From the NCBI GenBank assembly GCA_965250245.1, contig OZ252296.1:744001-808000 (forward strand): 64,000 nt of DNA. The letters run 5' to 3'. The notes under the pieces are model-generated. The model searched no databases and was not told where the DNA came from. It saw only the letters and a list, made by a program, of their open reading frames with translations. Positions 16,683 through 25,852 of the stretch are shown piece after piece; the first letter of the stretch is position 1; the number at the start of each line of letters is the position of its first letter. Position numbers and translations under genes: made by a program. Source of the DNA: JABDIP01 sp965250245. Lineage in GTDB: Bacteria; Pseudomonadota; Alphaproteobacteria; DSM-16000; Inquilinaceae.

Positions 16683-17597
16683 ATGAGCAGGCCACTCGAC
16701 CGGCTGACGTTGTTGGAGACATTCGCGCGGATCGCCGACCGCGGATCGATCAGCGCGGCGGCACGGGATCTGGGGCTGTCACAAGCGTCGGCCAGCCGGC
16801 AACTGAAGGATCTCGAAGAGCGGTTCGGCGGGCAGTTCGTCCGGCGGACCACCCATGCGCTGGCGCTGACCCCGGCGGGTCAGGATCTCCTGCATGATGC
16901 ACGGGAACTGATCGCCGCCTGGGAAGCGGTGGAGGAACGGCATGCCGGCCAGGGGCCGGTCAGGGGTGCGCTGAAGGTGGTCGCGCCGGTCGCGCTCGGG
17001 CAGCTCCACCTGGCCGACATCGCCCTGCAATTCCAGATGCAGCACCCGCAAATCTCCCTGAGCTGGCAACTCGAGGATCACCCGATCCGCTTCGCGGAGG
17101 TCGGTTGCGATTGCTGGATCAAGATCGGCGCAGTACCGGACGACAGGCTGATCGTGCGTCAACTTGGGCGCGTCGAGCGGTTGCTTGTGGCCAGCCCGGC
17201 GCTCGTCGGCGACCGGGAGATCGCTCGTCCGGCGGACGCGGAAGGGCTGCCGCTTGCGGCCCTGGCGCCGTTCGAGGGCGGCCGGATCCGACTGACGGAT
17301 CGCAACGGCATGGCCGCGGACATTGCCCCGCAGGTCAGGGTGACCACGAACAACATCTTTGCGGTCCGGCGGGCCGCCCTCATGGGTGTCGGCGCCGCGG
17401 TACTTCCGCGATGGTTCGTCGAGGACGACACTGCGTCCGGCGCGTTGGTCGATCTGCTGGCCGGCTGGCGGGCGGCGACGCTGGACATCAACGTGGCTTA
17501 CTTGCCGGCCCGACACCAGCCGAAGCGACTGGCGGTCTTCCTGGAGGCCTTGCGATCGGGTGTGCGGGCCATTCCCGGCATCCAGCCACCCGCCTAG
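16683..17597 (+). CDS. LysR-family transcriptional regulator (divergent to aldo/keto reductase)
   Basis: This 304-residue protein has an N-terminal winged helix-turn-helix (LLETFARIADRGSISAAARDLGLSQASASRQLKDLEERFG, about residues 9-48) and a substrate-binding domain from about residue 90. In the C-terminal domain GAALLGVGAAVLP-like sequence (ALMGVGAAVLPRWF) is typical of the family. It diverges from the aldo/keto reductase and probably controls it. The preceding gap contains ATAC and GTAT half-sites around 16660-16676, but I cannot define an operator. Its TAG stop overlaps the TAG stop of the convergent LysR gene within the tetramer CTAG. Confidence 0.92.
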   Translation: MSRPLDRLTLLETFARIADRGSISAAARDLGLSQASASRQLKDLEERFGGQFVRRTTHALALTPAGQDLLHDARELIAAWEAVEERHAGQGPVRGALKVVAPVALGQLHLADIALQFQMQHPQISLSWQLEDHPIRFAEVGCDCWIKIGAVPDDRLIVRQLGRVERLLVASPALVGDREIARPADAEGLPLAALAPFEGGRIRLTDRNGMAADIAPQVRVTTNNIFAVRRAALMGVGAAVLPRWFVEDDTASGALVDLLAGWRAATLDINVAYLPARHQPKRLAVFLEALRSGVRAIPGIQPPA

Positions 17598-18472
17598 TCC
17601 ACGGTTCCGCCCGCATCTGTCCGCCCACGCGGTATCTGCTCTCGCAGCGCCTGTATCATCCGTCGATAGGCGGTCCGGTGCCGTCGGCGCAGATGGACCA
17701 CGGCCAGGACCGGCTGACCGATCCGGGGGGCATCGCCGACCACCTTCGCCACGCCGCTAGCCTCCATGCCCGAAACCGTCTCCTCCGGCAGATAGGTCGT
17801 GCCGCCGATCGCCGAGAGCAGGCCGCGGATCACCGCGGCCTGTCCGCTGGAGACGCTGCCCTGCGACAGGAAGGGCATCAGGCTGGCATGGGTGACGGCG
17901 AAGGCGGGAGAGTAGTTCGGCAGGATGTAGCGGTCCGCCTCCACCTCGGACAGCCTGTCCGTCTCGGTGGAGACCATGCGGTAGCCGAGCTCGCCAAGCG
18001 TCTCGAAATGCAGGTCCGGATCGACCGTGGGGGTGTAGATGATGCCGAGGTCGAGGTCGCCTTTCATCACGTCCTGGCACATCTGGACCGAATAGTCGCC
18101 CTCGACATAGAAGGCGCTTCCGGGCATCGCCCGGCGCAGCGAGGCCAGCCAGTCGGAAATGTGGTTTTCCAGGAGATCGTGCTGGATGCCGATCCGGAAC
18201 GTGATCGCCGCGACGTCGGACTGTCCGACCGCCTGCTTCGCCGTCGACCAGATGACGCGCAGGCTGCGGGCATGGGGTTCCAGGCGCAGACCGGCGGTCG
18301 TCAACTCGGTGCCAGAGCGGCTGCGGGCGAAGAGCCGGCAGTCCAACGCGCGTTCGAGCGCACGGACGCGTCCGGAGATGGTCGATTGGGTCACTCCGAG
18401 CCGCTCGGCGGTCCGGTTGAAGTTCCGGGTCGCGCACAGGTCCAGGAAGGTCTCGATCAGCTCGATCTGCAT
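17594..18472 (-). CDS. LysR-family regulator of the adjacent dehydrogenase/methyltransferase cluster
   Basis: This 292-residue LysR protein has a helix-turn-helix at residues 5-43 (LIETFLDLCATRNFNRTAERLGVTQSTISGRVRALE) and an effector domain with FRIGIQHDLLENHISDWL and DLDLGIIYTP. It diverges from the FAD dehydrogenase gene at 18586, and the 113-bp gap holds a perfect 21-bp palindrome 12 bp before this gene's ATG and about 64 bp before the predicted start of the opposite transcript. That geometry is the textbook one for a LysR activator that also represses itself. The effector is probably a substrate or product of the cluster. Confidence 0.92.
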   Translation of the reverse strand: MQIELIETFLDLCATRNFNRTAERLGVTQSTISGRVRALERALDCRLFARSRSGTELTTAGLRLEPHARSLRVIWSTAKQAVGQSDVAAITFRIGIQHDLLENHISDWLASLRRAMPGSAFYVEGDYSVQMCQDVMKGDLDLGIIYTPTVDPDLHFETLGELGYRMVSTETDRLSEVEADRYILPNYSPAFAVTHASLMPFLSQGSVSSGQAAVIRGLLSAIGGTTYLPEETVSGMEASGVAKVVGDAPRIGQPVLAVVHLRRRHRTAYRRMIQALREQIPRGRTDAGGTVD

Positions 18473-18484
18473 GCGGTCATCCCC

Positions 18485-18505
18485 TTAATCGGAATCTCCG
18501 ATTAA
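18485..18505. promoter_or_regulatory. LysR-type operator palindrome
   Basis: TTAATCGGA (18485-18493), spacer ATC, TCCGATTAA (18497-18505): perfect 9-bp arms. The centre at 18495 lies about 64 bp upstream of the transcription start predicted from the promoter at 18525-18552, matching the usual LysR recognition site near -65. It also lies in the leader of the divergent lysR gene. Binding by that protein is inferred. Confidence 0.72.
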
Positions 18506-18524
18506 TACAGATGCGCGTATCGAA

Positions 18525-18552
18525 TTGAAACCGGCCGTCGAAGGGAGATAAT
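18525..18552 (+). promoter_or_regulatory. Sigma70-type promoter of the dehydrogenase/methyltransferase operon
   Basis: TTGAAA (18525-18530, 5 of 6 to consensus) and GATAAT (18547-18552, 5 of 6) are spaced by 16 bp. The predicted start near 18559 precedes the ATG at 18586 and an AAGGAGAGGGAGG ribosome-binding region. A LysR-type palindrome lies upstream at 18485-18505. Confidence 0.62.
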
Positions 18553-18585
18553 GGCGGCCCGGGATGAAGGAGAGGGAGGCTGGCG

Positions 18586-21033
18586 ATGGTCGAGGTGCCG
18601 ACGACGGCGAGGGTCGTGATCATTGGCGGCGGCGCGGTCGGAACGTCCAGCCTCTATCACCTGGCCAAGGCCGGCTGGACGGATTGCGTCCTGCTGGAGA
18701 AGAACGAGTTGACGGCCGGCTCCACATGGCACGCCGCCGGCAACGTGCCGACCTTCTCGACCTCCTGGTCGATCATGAACATCCAGCGCTACTCCACCGA
18801 GCTCTATCGCGATCTCGGCGAAGCGGTCGACTATCCGATGAACTATCACGTCACCGGGTCGATCCGCTTGGCGCATTCGACCGAGCGCATGCAGGAGTTC
18901 GCCCGCGCCCGGGGCATGGGCCAGTACCAGGGCATGGCCATCGAGATTCTCGCACCCGAGGAGATCAAGGCCCACTACCCCTTCATCGAGACCCATGACC
19001 TGAAGGGCGCGCTCTACGATCCGGCCGATGGCGACATCGACCCGGCGCAACTCACCCAGGCGCTGGCCAAGGGCGCCCGCGACATGGGCGCGAAGATCCT
19101 GCGCTTCTGCCCGGCGACCGGGGTCAGCCGCGAGAACGGCGAGTGGATCGTCCACACCGAGAAGGGCGACATCCGCTGCGAGTTCGTGGTGAACGCCGCC
19201 GGTTACTACGCGCAGCGTGTCGGCGAGTGGTTCAAGCCCTTCGGCGGGCGCACCGTGCCGATGATGGTGATGAGCCATCAATACATGATCTTCGACGAGG
19301 TGCCGGAGGTCCGCGACTGGTCGGCCGAGACCGGCCGCAAGCTGCCGCTCCTGCGGGACGTCGACACCTCATACTACCTGCGCCAGGAAAAGACCGGGTT
19401 CAACCTCGGGCCCTACGAGCGGAACTGCCGGGCCCATTGGGCGACGCCCGACGACCCGCTGCCGGAGGATTTCAGCTTCCAGCTCTATCCCGACGACCTG
19501 GAGCGGCTGGAGTTCCAGATCGAGGATTCGATGGCCCGCGTCCCGCTCCTCGCCGAGGCCGGGCTCTCCAAGGTCATCAACGGGCCGATTCCCTACACCC
19601 CCGACGGCAATCCGCTGATCGGGCCGATGCCCGGCGTGCCGAACGCCTTCGAGGCCTGCGTCTTTACCTTCGGCATCGCCCAGGGCGGCGGTGCCGGCAA
19701 GGTGCTGGCCGAATGGGTGACCGAGGGCGCCACCGAGTGGGACATGTGGTCCTGCGACCCGCGCCGTTTCACCGACTACACCGATCACGAGCACTGCGTC
19801 GCCAAGGGCATGGAGGTCTACGGCCACGAATACGCCATGCACTTCCCCTGGCACGCCTGGCCGGCCGGGCGTGGCCGCAAGCTCTCGCCGGTCCATGACC
19901 GGGTGACGGCGCTGGGCGGGCAGATGGGCGTCTATTCCGGCTGGGAGCGGGCCAACTGGTTCGCCAGGCCCGGCGACGACACCAGCGAGGAGGCGACCCA
20001 GACCTGGAACCGCGCCGGCCCCTGGGAGCCGCGCATCCGCGAGGAATGCGAGGCGGTGCGCGATGGCGTCGGCGTGCTGGACCTGCCGGGCTTCTCGCGC
20101 TTCTCGCTGTCAGGTCCGGGGGCGGCGGAGTGGCTGCGCGGTCTGATCGCGGGTGCACTGCCGAAGGTGGGGCGGATGAACCTCGCCTACTTCCCCGATC
20201 ACCGCGGGCGCATCCTGACCGAGATGTCGGTGCTGCGCCATGACGACGACGACTTCACGCTCATCACGGCTGCGACAGCCCAATGGCACGACTACGAGAT
20301 CTTGTGGCGCCAACTGCCCAAGGGGCTGAGCCTCAGCGACCGGACCCGCGAGCGCTCCACCCTGATCGTCACCGGCCCGCAGTCCCGAGCCCTGTTCGAG
20401 ACGATCGGAACCGAGGCCGATCTCTCGCTGCCCTGGCTCAGCCACCAGACGGCCCGGGTGGCCGGCCACGAGGCGATGCTGGCCCGGGTCTCCTATGCCG
20501 GCGAGCTGGGATGGGAGATCCATGCGGCCAATGCCGACATGCCGGCGATTTACGAGGCCGTGCTTGGCGCCGGGGCCAAGCCGTTCGGCATGTGGGCCCT
20601 GAACAGCCTGCGGCTGGAGAAGGGCTATCGGGCCTGGAAGGGCGATCTGTCGACCGATTACAGCCTGCTGGAGGGCGGGCTCGACCGCTTCGTGAAGCTC
20701 GACAAGCCGCAGGACTTCCCCGGCAAGACGGCGCTTCTGATCGAGCATCAGCAGGGGGTGAAGAAGCGCTTCGTGACCCTGGTGGTCAATGCCGGCGCGG
20801 CCGACGCACCCTACATGTCGACGCTCTGGCACAACGGTGAGGTCGTCGGGGAGACCACCTCGGGCGGCTGGGGCTACCGCGTCGGGTCCTCGATCGCGCT
20901 GGGCATGCTGCGCGCCGATCTGGCCCATCAGGGCAGCGAGATCGAGGTGGACATCTACGGCGAGCGCTTCCCCGCCGTGGTCCAGCCCGACCGGCCGCTC
21001 TGGGATCCCGAAAACGAACGCATCCGGGCCTGA
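18586..21033 (+). CDS. FAD-dependent dimethylglycine/sarcosine dehydrogenase-like protein with GcvT domain (copy 1)
   Basis: The 815-residue protein has three parts: an FAD-binding DAO oxidoreductase domain (about residues 8-380, nucleotide motif VVIIGGGAVGTSSLYHLAKAG), a linker FAO_M domain, and C-terminal GCV_T plus GCV_T_C folate-binding domains (about 430-810). The TAGSTWHAAG stretch at residues 43-52 includes His49, the position that carries covalent FAD in dimethylglycine and sarcosine dehydrogenases. Such enzymes oxidise N-methyl groups and pass formaldehyde to tetrahydrofolate. The substrate here is not known. It is the first gene of a probable three-gene operon behind a LysR-regulated promoter, with a paralogue starting 12 bp downstream. 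Confidence 0.87.
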   Translation: MVEVPTTARVVIIGGGAVGTSSLYHLAKAGWTDCVLLEKNELTAGSTWHAAGNVPTFSTSWSIMNIQRYSTELYRDLGEAVDYPMNYHVTGSIRLAHSTERMQEFARARGMGQYQGMAIEILAPEEIKAHYPFIETHDLKGALYDPADGDIDPAQLTQALAKGARDMGAKILRFCPATGVSRENGEWIVHTEKGDIRCEFVVNAAGYYAQRVGEWFKPFGGRTVPMMVMSHQYMIFDEVPEVRDWSAETGRKLPLLRDVDTSYYLRQEKTGFNLGPYERNCRAHWATPDDPLPEDFSFQLYPDDLERLEFQIEDSMARVPLLAEAGLSKVINGPIPYTPDGNPLIGPMPGVPNAFEACVFTFGIAQGGGAGKVLAEWVTEGATEWDMWSCDPRRFTDYTDHEHCVAKGMEVYGHEYAMHFPWHAWPAGRGRKLSPVHDRVTALGGQMGVYSGWERANWFARPGDDTSEEATQTWNRAGPWEPRIREECEAVRDGVGVLDLPGFSRFSLSGPGAAEWLRGLIAGALPKVGRMNLAYFPDHRGRILTEMSVLRHDDDDFTLITAATAQWHDYEILWRQLPKGLSLSDRTRERSTLIVTGPQSRALFETIGTEADLSLPWLSHQTARVAGHEAMLARVSYAGELGWEIHAANADMPAIYEAVLGAGAKPFGMWALNSLRLEKGYRAWKGDLSTDYSLLEGGLDRFVKLDKPQDFPGKTALLIEHQQGVKKRFVTLVVNAGAADAPYMSTLWHNGEVVGETTSGGWGYRVGSSIALGMLRADLAHQGSEIEVDIYGERFPAVVQPDRPLWDPENERIRA

Positions 21034-21045
21034 GGAGCGACGGCA

Positions 21046-23490
21046 ATGGTGCAGATTCCCGACCGTGCCCGCGCCGTCATCATCGGCGGCGGCGTTTCCG
21101 GCTGCTCGGTGGCCTATCACCTGGCCCAGCGAGGCTGGACCGACATCGTGCTGCTGGAGCGCCGGCGGCTGACCTGCGGCACCACCTGGCATGCGGCCGG
21201 ACTGATCGGCCAGTTGCGGCCGACCCAGAACCTGACCCGGCTCGCCAAGTATTCCGCCGAGCTCTACACGAAGCTGGAGGCCGAAACCGGTGTCGCCACG
21301 GGCATGCGGCAGGTCGGCTCCATCACCGTGGCGCTGACCGAGGCCCGGCGTGAGGAGATCCTGCGCCAAGCGACGCTGGCCCGCGCCTTCGATGTCGAGG
21401 TCCACGAGGTCTCGGCGGCCGAGGTGAAGGAGATGTATCCCTACCTCGAGGTCTCCGACGTGGTGGGCGCAGTGCATCTGCCCCATGACGGCCAGTGCGA
21501 CCCCGCCAACATCGCCATGGCGCTTGCCAAAGGCGCGCGTATGGGCGGGGCCCGGATCATCGAGGGTGCGAAGGTCACCGCGGTCACCGAGACCGGGCGT
21601 CGGGTCACCGGCGTGGATTGGGAAATGGACGGCGAGAGCGGGCACATCGCTGCGGATGTCGTCATCAACTGCGGCGGGATGTGGGGACGGGACCTTGCCG
21701 CCCGGTCCGGAGTGACCCTGCCGCTCCATGCCTGCGAGCATTTCTATCTGATCACCGAGCCGATCGACGGGCTCGGCCACCTGCCGACGCTGCGGGTCCC
21801 GGATGAGTGCGCCTACTACAAGTCGGATGCCGGCAAGATGCTGCTCGGCGCCTTCGAGCCCCGGGCCAAGCCCTGGGGCATGGACGGCATCTCCGAGGAT
21901 TTCGAGTTCGACACGCTGCCGGAGGATTTCGACCATTTCGAACCGATCCTCGAGGCCGCCACGACGCGGATGCCGCTCTTCGCCACCGCCGGCATCCACA
22001 CCTTCTTCAACGGCCCGGAGAGCTTCACGCCCGACGACCGCTACTATCTCGGCGAGGCGCCCGAGCTTGGCGGCTACTGGATCGCGGCGGGCTACAACTC
22101 CATCGGCATCGTCTCCTCCGGCGGTGCGGGCATGGCGCTGGCGGCCTGGATCGACGAGGGGGCGCCGCCCTTCGACCTCTGGGATGTCGACATCCGCCGC
22201 GCCCAGCCCTTCCAGCGCAACCGCCGCTATCTGCGCGCACGGGTGACCGAGACGCTCGGCCTGCTCTATGCCGACCACTACCCCTACCGCCAGGTCGAGA
22301 CCGCGCGCGGCCTGCGCCGCAGCCCGGTCCACGAGCATCTGAAGGAACGCGGCGCGGTGTTCGGCGAAGTGGCCGGGTGGGAACGCGCCAACTGGTTCGC
22401 CCGGCCGGACCAGGAGCGGGAATACCGCTACGACTGGCACCGCCAGAACTGGTTCGACAACCACCGCGCCGAGCACATGGCGGTGCGCGAAAGCGTCGGC
22501 CTGTTCGACATGACCTCGTTCGGCAAGATTCGGGTGGAAGGGCGACACGCTTGCGCCTTCCTGCAGCGGGTCTGCGGCAACGACGTGGACGTGGCCGCCG
22601 GCAAGATCGTCTACACCCAGATGCTGAACGAGCGCGGCGGCATCGAGAGCGACCTGACCGTCACGCGTCTGTCCGAGACGGCCTTCCTGCTTGTCGTCCC
22701 GGCCGCCACGCTGCAGCGCGATCTCGCCTGGCTGCGCCGGCATCTGGGCGAGGCGTTCGCCGTGATCACCGACGTGACCTCCGCCGAGGCGGTGTTCTGC
22801 GTGATGGGGCCGAAGGCGCGGGCGCTGATCGGCTCCGTCTCGCCCGACGATCTGGGCAATGCCGCCTTTCCCTTCGGCACTGCGCGGGAGGTCGAGATCG
22901 GCTACGGCCTCGCCCGAGCCCACCGGGTCAGCTATGTCGGCGAGCTCGGCTGGGAGCTCTACGTCTCCGCCGACCAGGCCGCGCATGTCTTCGAGGCGCT
23001 GATGGAGGCGGGAGAGGACCACGGGCTCACGCTGTGCGGCCTGCATACGCTGGACAGCTGCCGGATCGAGAAGGCGTTCCGGCATTTCGGCCACGACATC
23101 ACCGACGAGGACCACGTGCTCGAGGCCGGGCTCGGCTTCGCCGTGCGCCGCGAGAAGCCCGATTTCATCGGCCGTGATGCGGTCCTTCGCAAGCGCGAGG
23201 AGGGGCTCTCGCGGCGCATGCTCCAGTTCCGGCTGGAGGATCCCGAGCCGATGCTCTTCCACAACGAGGCGCTGGTGCGCGACGGCAAGATCGTCTCGAT
23301 CGTCACGTCGGGCAATTACGGCCACGCACTCGGCGGCGCCATTGGCCTGGGCTACGTCCCCTGTGCCGGGGAAAGCGCCCAGGAGGTCCTGGCGTCGCGC
23401 TACGAGATCGAGATCGCCGGCGTGCGCCATGCCGCCGCCGCGAGCCTCAAGCCGATGTACGACCCCAAGGCGGAAAGGATGCGGCTATGA
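21046..23490 (+). CDS. FAD-dependent dimethylglycine/sarcosine dehydrogenase-like protein with GcvT domain (copy 2)
   Basis: This is an 814-residue paralogue of the preceding gene with the same domain order: DAO domain with AVIIGGGVSGCSVAYHLAQRG, the LTCGTTWHAAG segment whose His49 is the expected covalent FAD site, then GCV_T domains. It differs clearly after the His motif (GLIGQLRPTQNLTRLAKYS against GNVPTFSTSWSIMNIQRYS in copy 1), so the two probably act on different substrates or on successive demethylation steps. The C-terminal half has the GcvT-like YVGELGWELYV segment and keeps the folate domain. It is followed by an MttB-family gene with a four-base ATGA overlap, so the genes are translationally coupled. 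Confidence 0.88.
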   Translation: MVQIPDRARAVIIGGGVSGCSVAYHLAQRGWTDIVLLERRRLTCGTTWHAAGLIGQLRPTQNLTRLAKYSAELYTKLEAETGVATGMRQVGSITVALTEARREEILRQATLARAFDVEVHEVSAAEVKEMYPYLEVSDVVGAVHLPHDGQCDPANIAMALAKGARMGGARIIEGAKVTAVTETGRRVTGVDWEMDGESGHIAADVVINCGGMWGRDLAARSGVTLPLHACEHFYLITEPIDGLGHLPTLRVPDECAYYKSDAGKMLLGAFEPRAKPWGMDGISEDFEFDTLPEDFDHFEPILEAATTRMPLFATAGIHTFFNGPESFTPDDRYYLGEAPELGGYWIAAGYNSIGIVSSGGAGMALAAWIDEGAPPFDLWDVDIRRAQPFQRNRRYLRARVTETLGLLYADHYPYRQVETARGLRRSPVHEHLKERGAVFGEVAGWERANWFARPDQEREYRYDWHRQNWFDNHRAEHMAVRESVGLFDMTSFGKIRVEGRHACAFLQRVCGNDVDVAAGKIVYTQMLNERGGIESDLTVTRLSETAFLLVVPAATLQRDLAWLRRHLGEAFAVITDVTSAEAVFCVMGPKARALIGSVSPDDLGNAAFPFGTAREVEIGYGLARAHRVSYVGELGWELYVSADQAAHVFEALMEAGEDHGLTLCGLHTLDSCRIEKAFRHFGHDITDEDHVLEAGLGFAVRREKPDFIGRDAVLRKREEGLSRRMLQFRLEDPEPMLFHNEALVRDGKIVSIVTSGNYGHALGGAIGLGYVPCAGESAQEVLASRYEIEIAGVRHAAAASLKPMYDPKAERMRL

Positions 23491-25052
23491 GCGACTCCAG
23501 CCCGAATCCGGCCCCCGAGAGCGCCCCGCCACGACGTGGGCGCCGGGCCGGTGGCCGTGCCGCCCGCGTCGCCCAGCGCGCGGCCCCGCTGCCAGATGAT
23601 CTGCGCCCGGTGCGTCCCGGACTTGCCGGAGGCCAGTATTCGCCTCTGACCGATGCCGAGATGGCGCGCATCCATTCCGCCGCGCTGGACGCGCTGGAAC
23701 AGATCGGCTTGTCGCAGGCCCCGCAATCCGGGATCGATGCGATGACCGCCGCCGGGGCCGAGCTCGGCGATGACGGCCGCATCCGCATTCCCCGAACGCT
23801 GGTCGAGGACATGCTGGCCAAGGCGGCGCGCGGGATCACGCTGCACGGACGCGACCCGCAATTCGATCTGCAGTTGGACCCGGGCCGGGTGCATTTCGGC
23901 ACCGCCGGCGCGGCGGTCCATGTCGTGGAGCCGTTGACCCAGACCTATCGCGAGTCGACGGCCCAGGACCTCTATGACGCGGCACGGGTCGCCCAGCACC
24001 TCGACAACATCCACTTCTTCCAGCGCCCGATGGTCTGCCGGGACGTCCTCGACAATCTGGAGATGGACCTGAACACGGTCTATGCGTGCCTGTCGGGGAC
24101 GACCAAACATGTCGGTACGTCCTTCTCCGATCCCGACCATGTGGCGCCTTGCATGGACCTCATCCACATGGTGGCCGGAGGCGAGGAGGCCTGGCGGGCA
24201 CGGCCCTTCGTGTCGAACACCAACTGCTTCGTCGTCCCGCCAATGAAATTCGCCGAGGAAAGCTGCATCACGATGGAGCACTGCATCCGCGCCGGCATGC
24301 CGGTGCTGCTGCTCTCGGCGGGCCAGGCAGGGGCGACGGCGCCTGCGCCGATTGCGCTCACCATCGTGCAGGCGGTCGCTGAATGCCTGGCCGGCGTCGT
24401 CTATGTGAATGCGATCAAGCCGGGCCATCCGGCGGTCTTCGGGACCTGGCCGTTCGTCTCCGACCTCAGGACCGGCGCCATGTCCGGCGGGTCGGCGGAG
24501 CAGGCGCTGCTGACGGCAGGCTGCGCCCAGATGCATCGCTTCTACGGCCTGCCCGGAGGGGCGGCGGCCGGCATCTCCGACAGCAAGCTGCCCGACATGC
24601 AGTCCGGCTGGGAGCAGGGGATCACCAACGTGCTCGCCGGCCTCGCCGGGCTGAACATGGTCTACGAGGCCGCCGGCATGCACGCCTCGCTGCTGGGCTT
24701 CTCGCTGGAGAGCCTGGTGATCGGCGACGATATTCTCGGCCAGGCGCTGCGCTGTGTGCGCGGCATCGACGTGACCGACGAGAGTATCTCGATCGAGGCG
24801 ATGAAGTCCGTCTGCCTGGAAGGACCGGGCCACTATCTCGGCAGCGAACAGACGCTTGCGCTGATGCAGAGCGAGTACATCTACCCGACCGTCGGCAATC
24901 GCATGAGCCCGAAGGAATGGGAGGAGGCCCAGAAGCCTGACCTGATCGCTAGCGCCATCGCCCGCAAGGACGCGATCCTCGGCGAGGCCTCCGGTCAGGT
25001 GCCGGCCGAAACCGACCGGGCCGTGCGGGAGCGGTTCTCGATCTACTTCTGA
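23487..25052 (+). CDS. Trimethylamine methyltransferase (MttB) family protein, non-pyrrolysine type
   Basis: The 521-residue protein belongs to the MttB superfamily (COG5598). The frame has no in-frame TAG and ends with TGA, so it lacks pyrrolysine and falls with the non-Pyl homologues, some of which (MtgB and relatives) demethylate glycine betaine, proline betaine or carnitine onto a corrinoid protein. Family-like stretches include GTAGAAVHVVEPLT, FGTWPFVSDLRTGAMSGGSAEQALLTAGCAQM and the GLPGGAAAGISDSKLPDMQSGWE segment. The N-terminus is Pro/Arg-rich (PPRRGRRAGGRAAR). No corrinoid-binding protein or reductive activase is encoded in this window, so the methyl acceptor must be elsewhere or different. 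It overlaps the upstream gene (ATGA). Confidence 0.87.
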   Translation: MSDSSPNPAPESAPPRRGRRAGGRAARVAQRAAPLPDDLRPVRPGLAGGQYSPLTDAEMARIHSAALDALEQIGLSQAPQSGIDAMTAAGAELGDDGRIRIPRTLVEDMLAKAARGITLHGRDPQFDLQLDPGRVHFGTAGAAVHVVEPLTQTYRESTAQDLYDAARVAQHLDNIHFFQRPMVCRDVLDNLEMDLNTVYACLSGTTKHVGTSFSDPDHVAPCMDLIHMVAGGEEAWRARPFVSNTNCFVVPPMKFAEESCITMEHCIRAGMPVLLLSAGQAGATAPAPIALTIVQAVAECLAGVVYVNAIKPGHPAVFGTWPFVSDLRTGAMSGGSAEQALLTAGCAQMHRFYGLPGGAAAGISDSKLPDMQSGWEQGITNVLAGLAGLNMVYEAAGMHASLLGFSLESLVIGDDILGQALRCVRGIDVTDESISIEAMKSVCLEGPGHYLGSEQTLALMQSEYIYPTVGNRMSPKEWEEAQKPDLIASAIARKDAILGEASGQVPAETDRAVRERFSIYF

Positions 25053-25061
25053 CCGGCGCGC

Positions 25062-25781
25062 TCAGTTCGCTCTGACATCGCCGGAGAAGCGCGCCGCGTT
25101 CTCCGCCAGGAAGGCGGCTTCATCCGCCTCGCCCCAGAAGGCTGGGACCGGTTTGGGCTTTTCCAGGGCGCGCTGCACGGCGGGACGGGCGTCGATGCGG
25201 TCGAACCAGGCCTTGAGATGGTCGAGGCCGTCGATGGAAACCCTGGCCCAGGGATAGGCCCGCGCCCAGGGATAGGTCGCGATATCGGCGATCGAGAACG
25301 CCTCTCCGACCAGGAATGTACGGCCCTCGAGCCGGGCGTTGAGCACTTCCAGCAGGCGTCGGGATTCGTCCACGTAGCGCTTGATGGAGAACGGCTCCTC
25401 CTGCCCGTTGGGCGCGGCAATGCGCTGGAAGTACATGGCCTGTCCGAGCATCGGGCCGATCCCCGCCATCTGGAACATCAGCCATTGCAGGGTCTCGGAG
25501 CGGAGCTTCGGGTCATCGGAGAGGAAGACGCCGTATTTCTCCGCCAGGTACCAGAGGATCGCGCCGGACTCGAAGACGACGAAATCGTCGTTGCCGCGGT
25601 CCACGATCGTGGGAATGCGGCCGTTCGGGTTGAGCGCCACGTACCAATCCGCCTTCTGCTCCTTCTTGGCGAAGTCGATGAAGGTCAGCTCGTAATCGAC
25701 CCCCGCCTCCTCCAGGAAGATTGTCGGCTTCCAGCCGTTCATGGTGGAGGCGGTGTAGAGATGGATGTCGGGCTGCGACAT
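25062..25781 (-). CDS. Glutathione S-transferase family protein
   Basis: This 239-residue protein has an N-terminal thioredoxin-like domain (IHLYTASTMNGWKPTIFLEEAGVDYEL, then NPNGRIPTIVD and the glutathione-binding FESGAILWYLAEKYG) and a C-terminal helical domain with FSIADIATYPWARAY, the N-capping box. It resembles the Ure2p/YghU-like GSTs. The start codon follows an AAAGGCG-like site. It diverges from an HxlR regulator; a near-perfect inverted repeat in the gap suggests joint control. The substrate is unknown, but the pairing with HxlR points to an electrophile or quinone stress response. Confidence 0.9.
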   Translation of the reverse strand: MSQPDIHLYTASTMNGWKPTIFLEEAGVDYELTFIDFAKKEQKADWYVALNPNGRIPTIVDRGNDDFVVFESGAILWYLAEKYGVFLSDDPKLRSETLQWLMFQMAGIGPMLGQAMYFQRIAAPNGQEEPFSIKRYVDESRRLLEVLNARLEGRTFLVGEAFSIADIATYPWARAYPWARVSIDGLDHLKAWFDRIDARPAVQRALEKPKPVPAFWGEADEAAFLAENAARFSGDVRAN

Positions 25782-25852
25782 GGTCGATCGCCTTTGTCGG
25801 TGCGTGCGCTGCGGGCCGGCCAATAGATGATCGCCAAGCAAACGGAAAGCAA

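Noticed and set aside
20110..23430. Open frame of 1106 codons on the minus strand across both FAD/GcvT dehydrogenase genes
   Set aside because: It is antisense to two clearly recognised genes; its translation is low-complexity in Arg, Gly, His and Gln with no domain. Long antisense frames are expected in GC-rich DNA.
23487..25052. Pyrrolysine in the MttB homologue
   Set aside because: The frame has no in-frame TAG and ends with TGA, so it is a non-pyrrolysine member.
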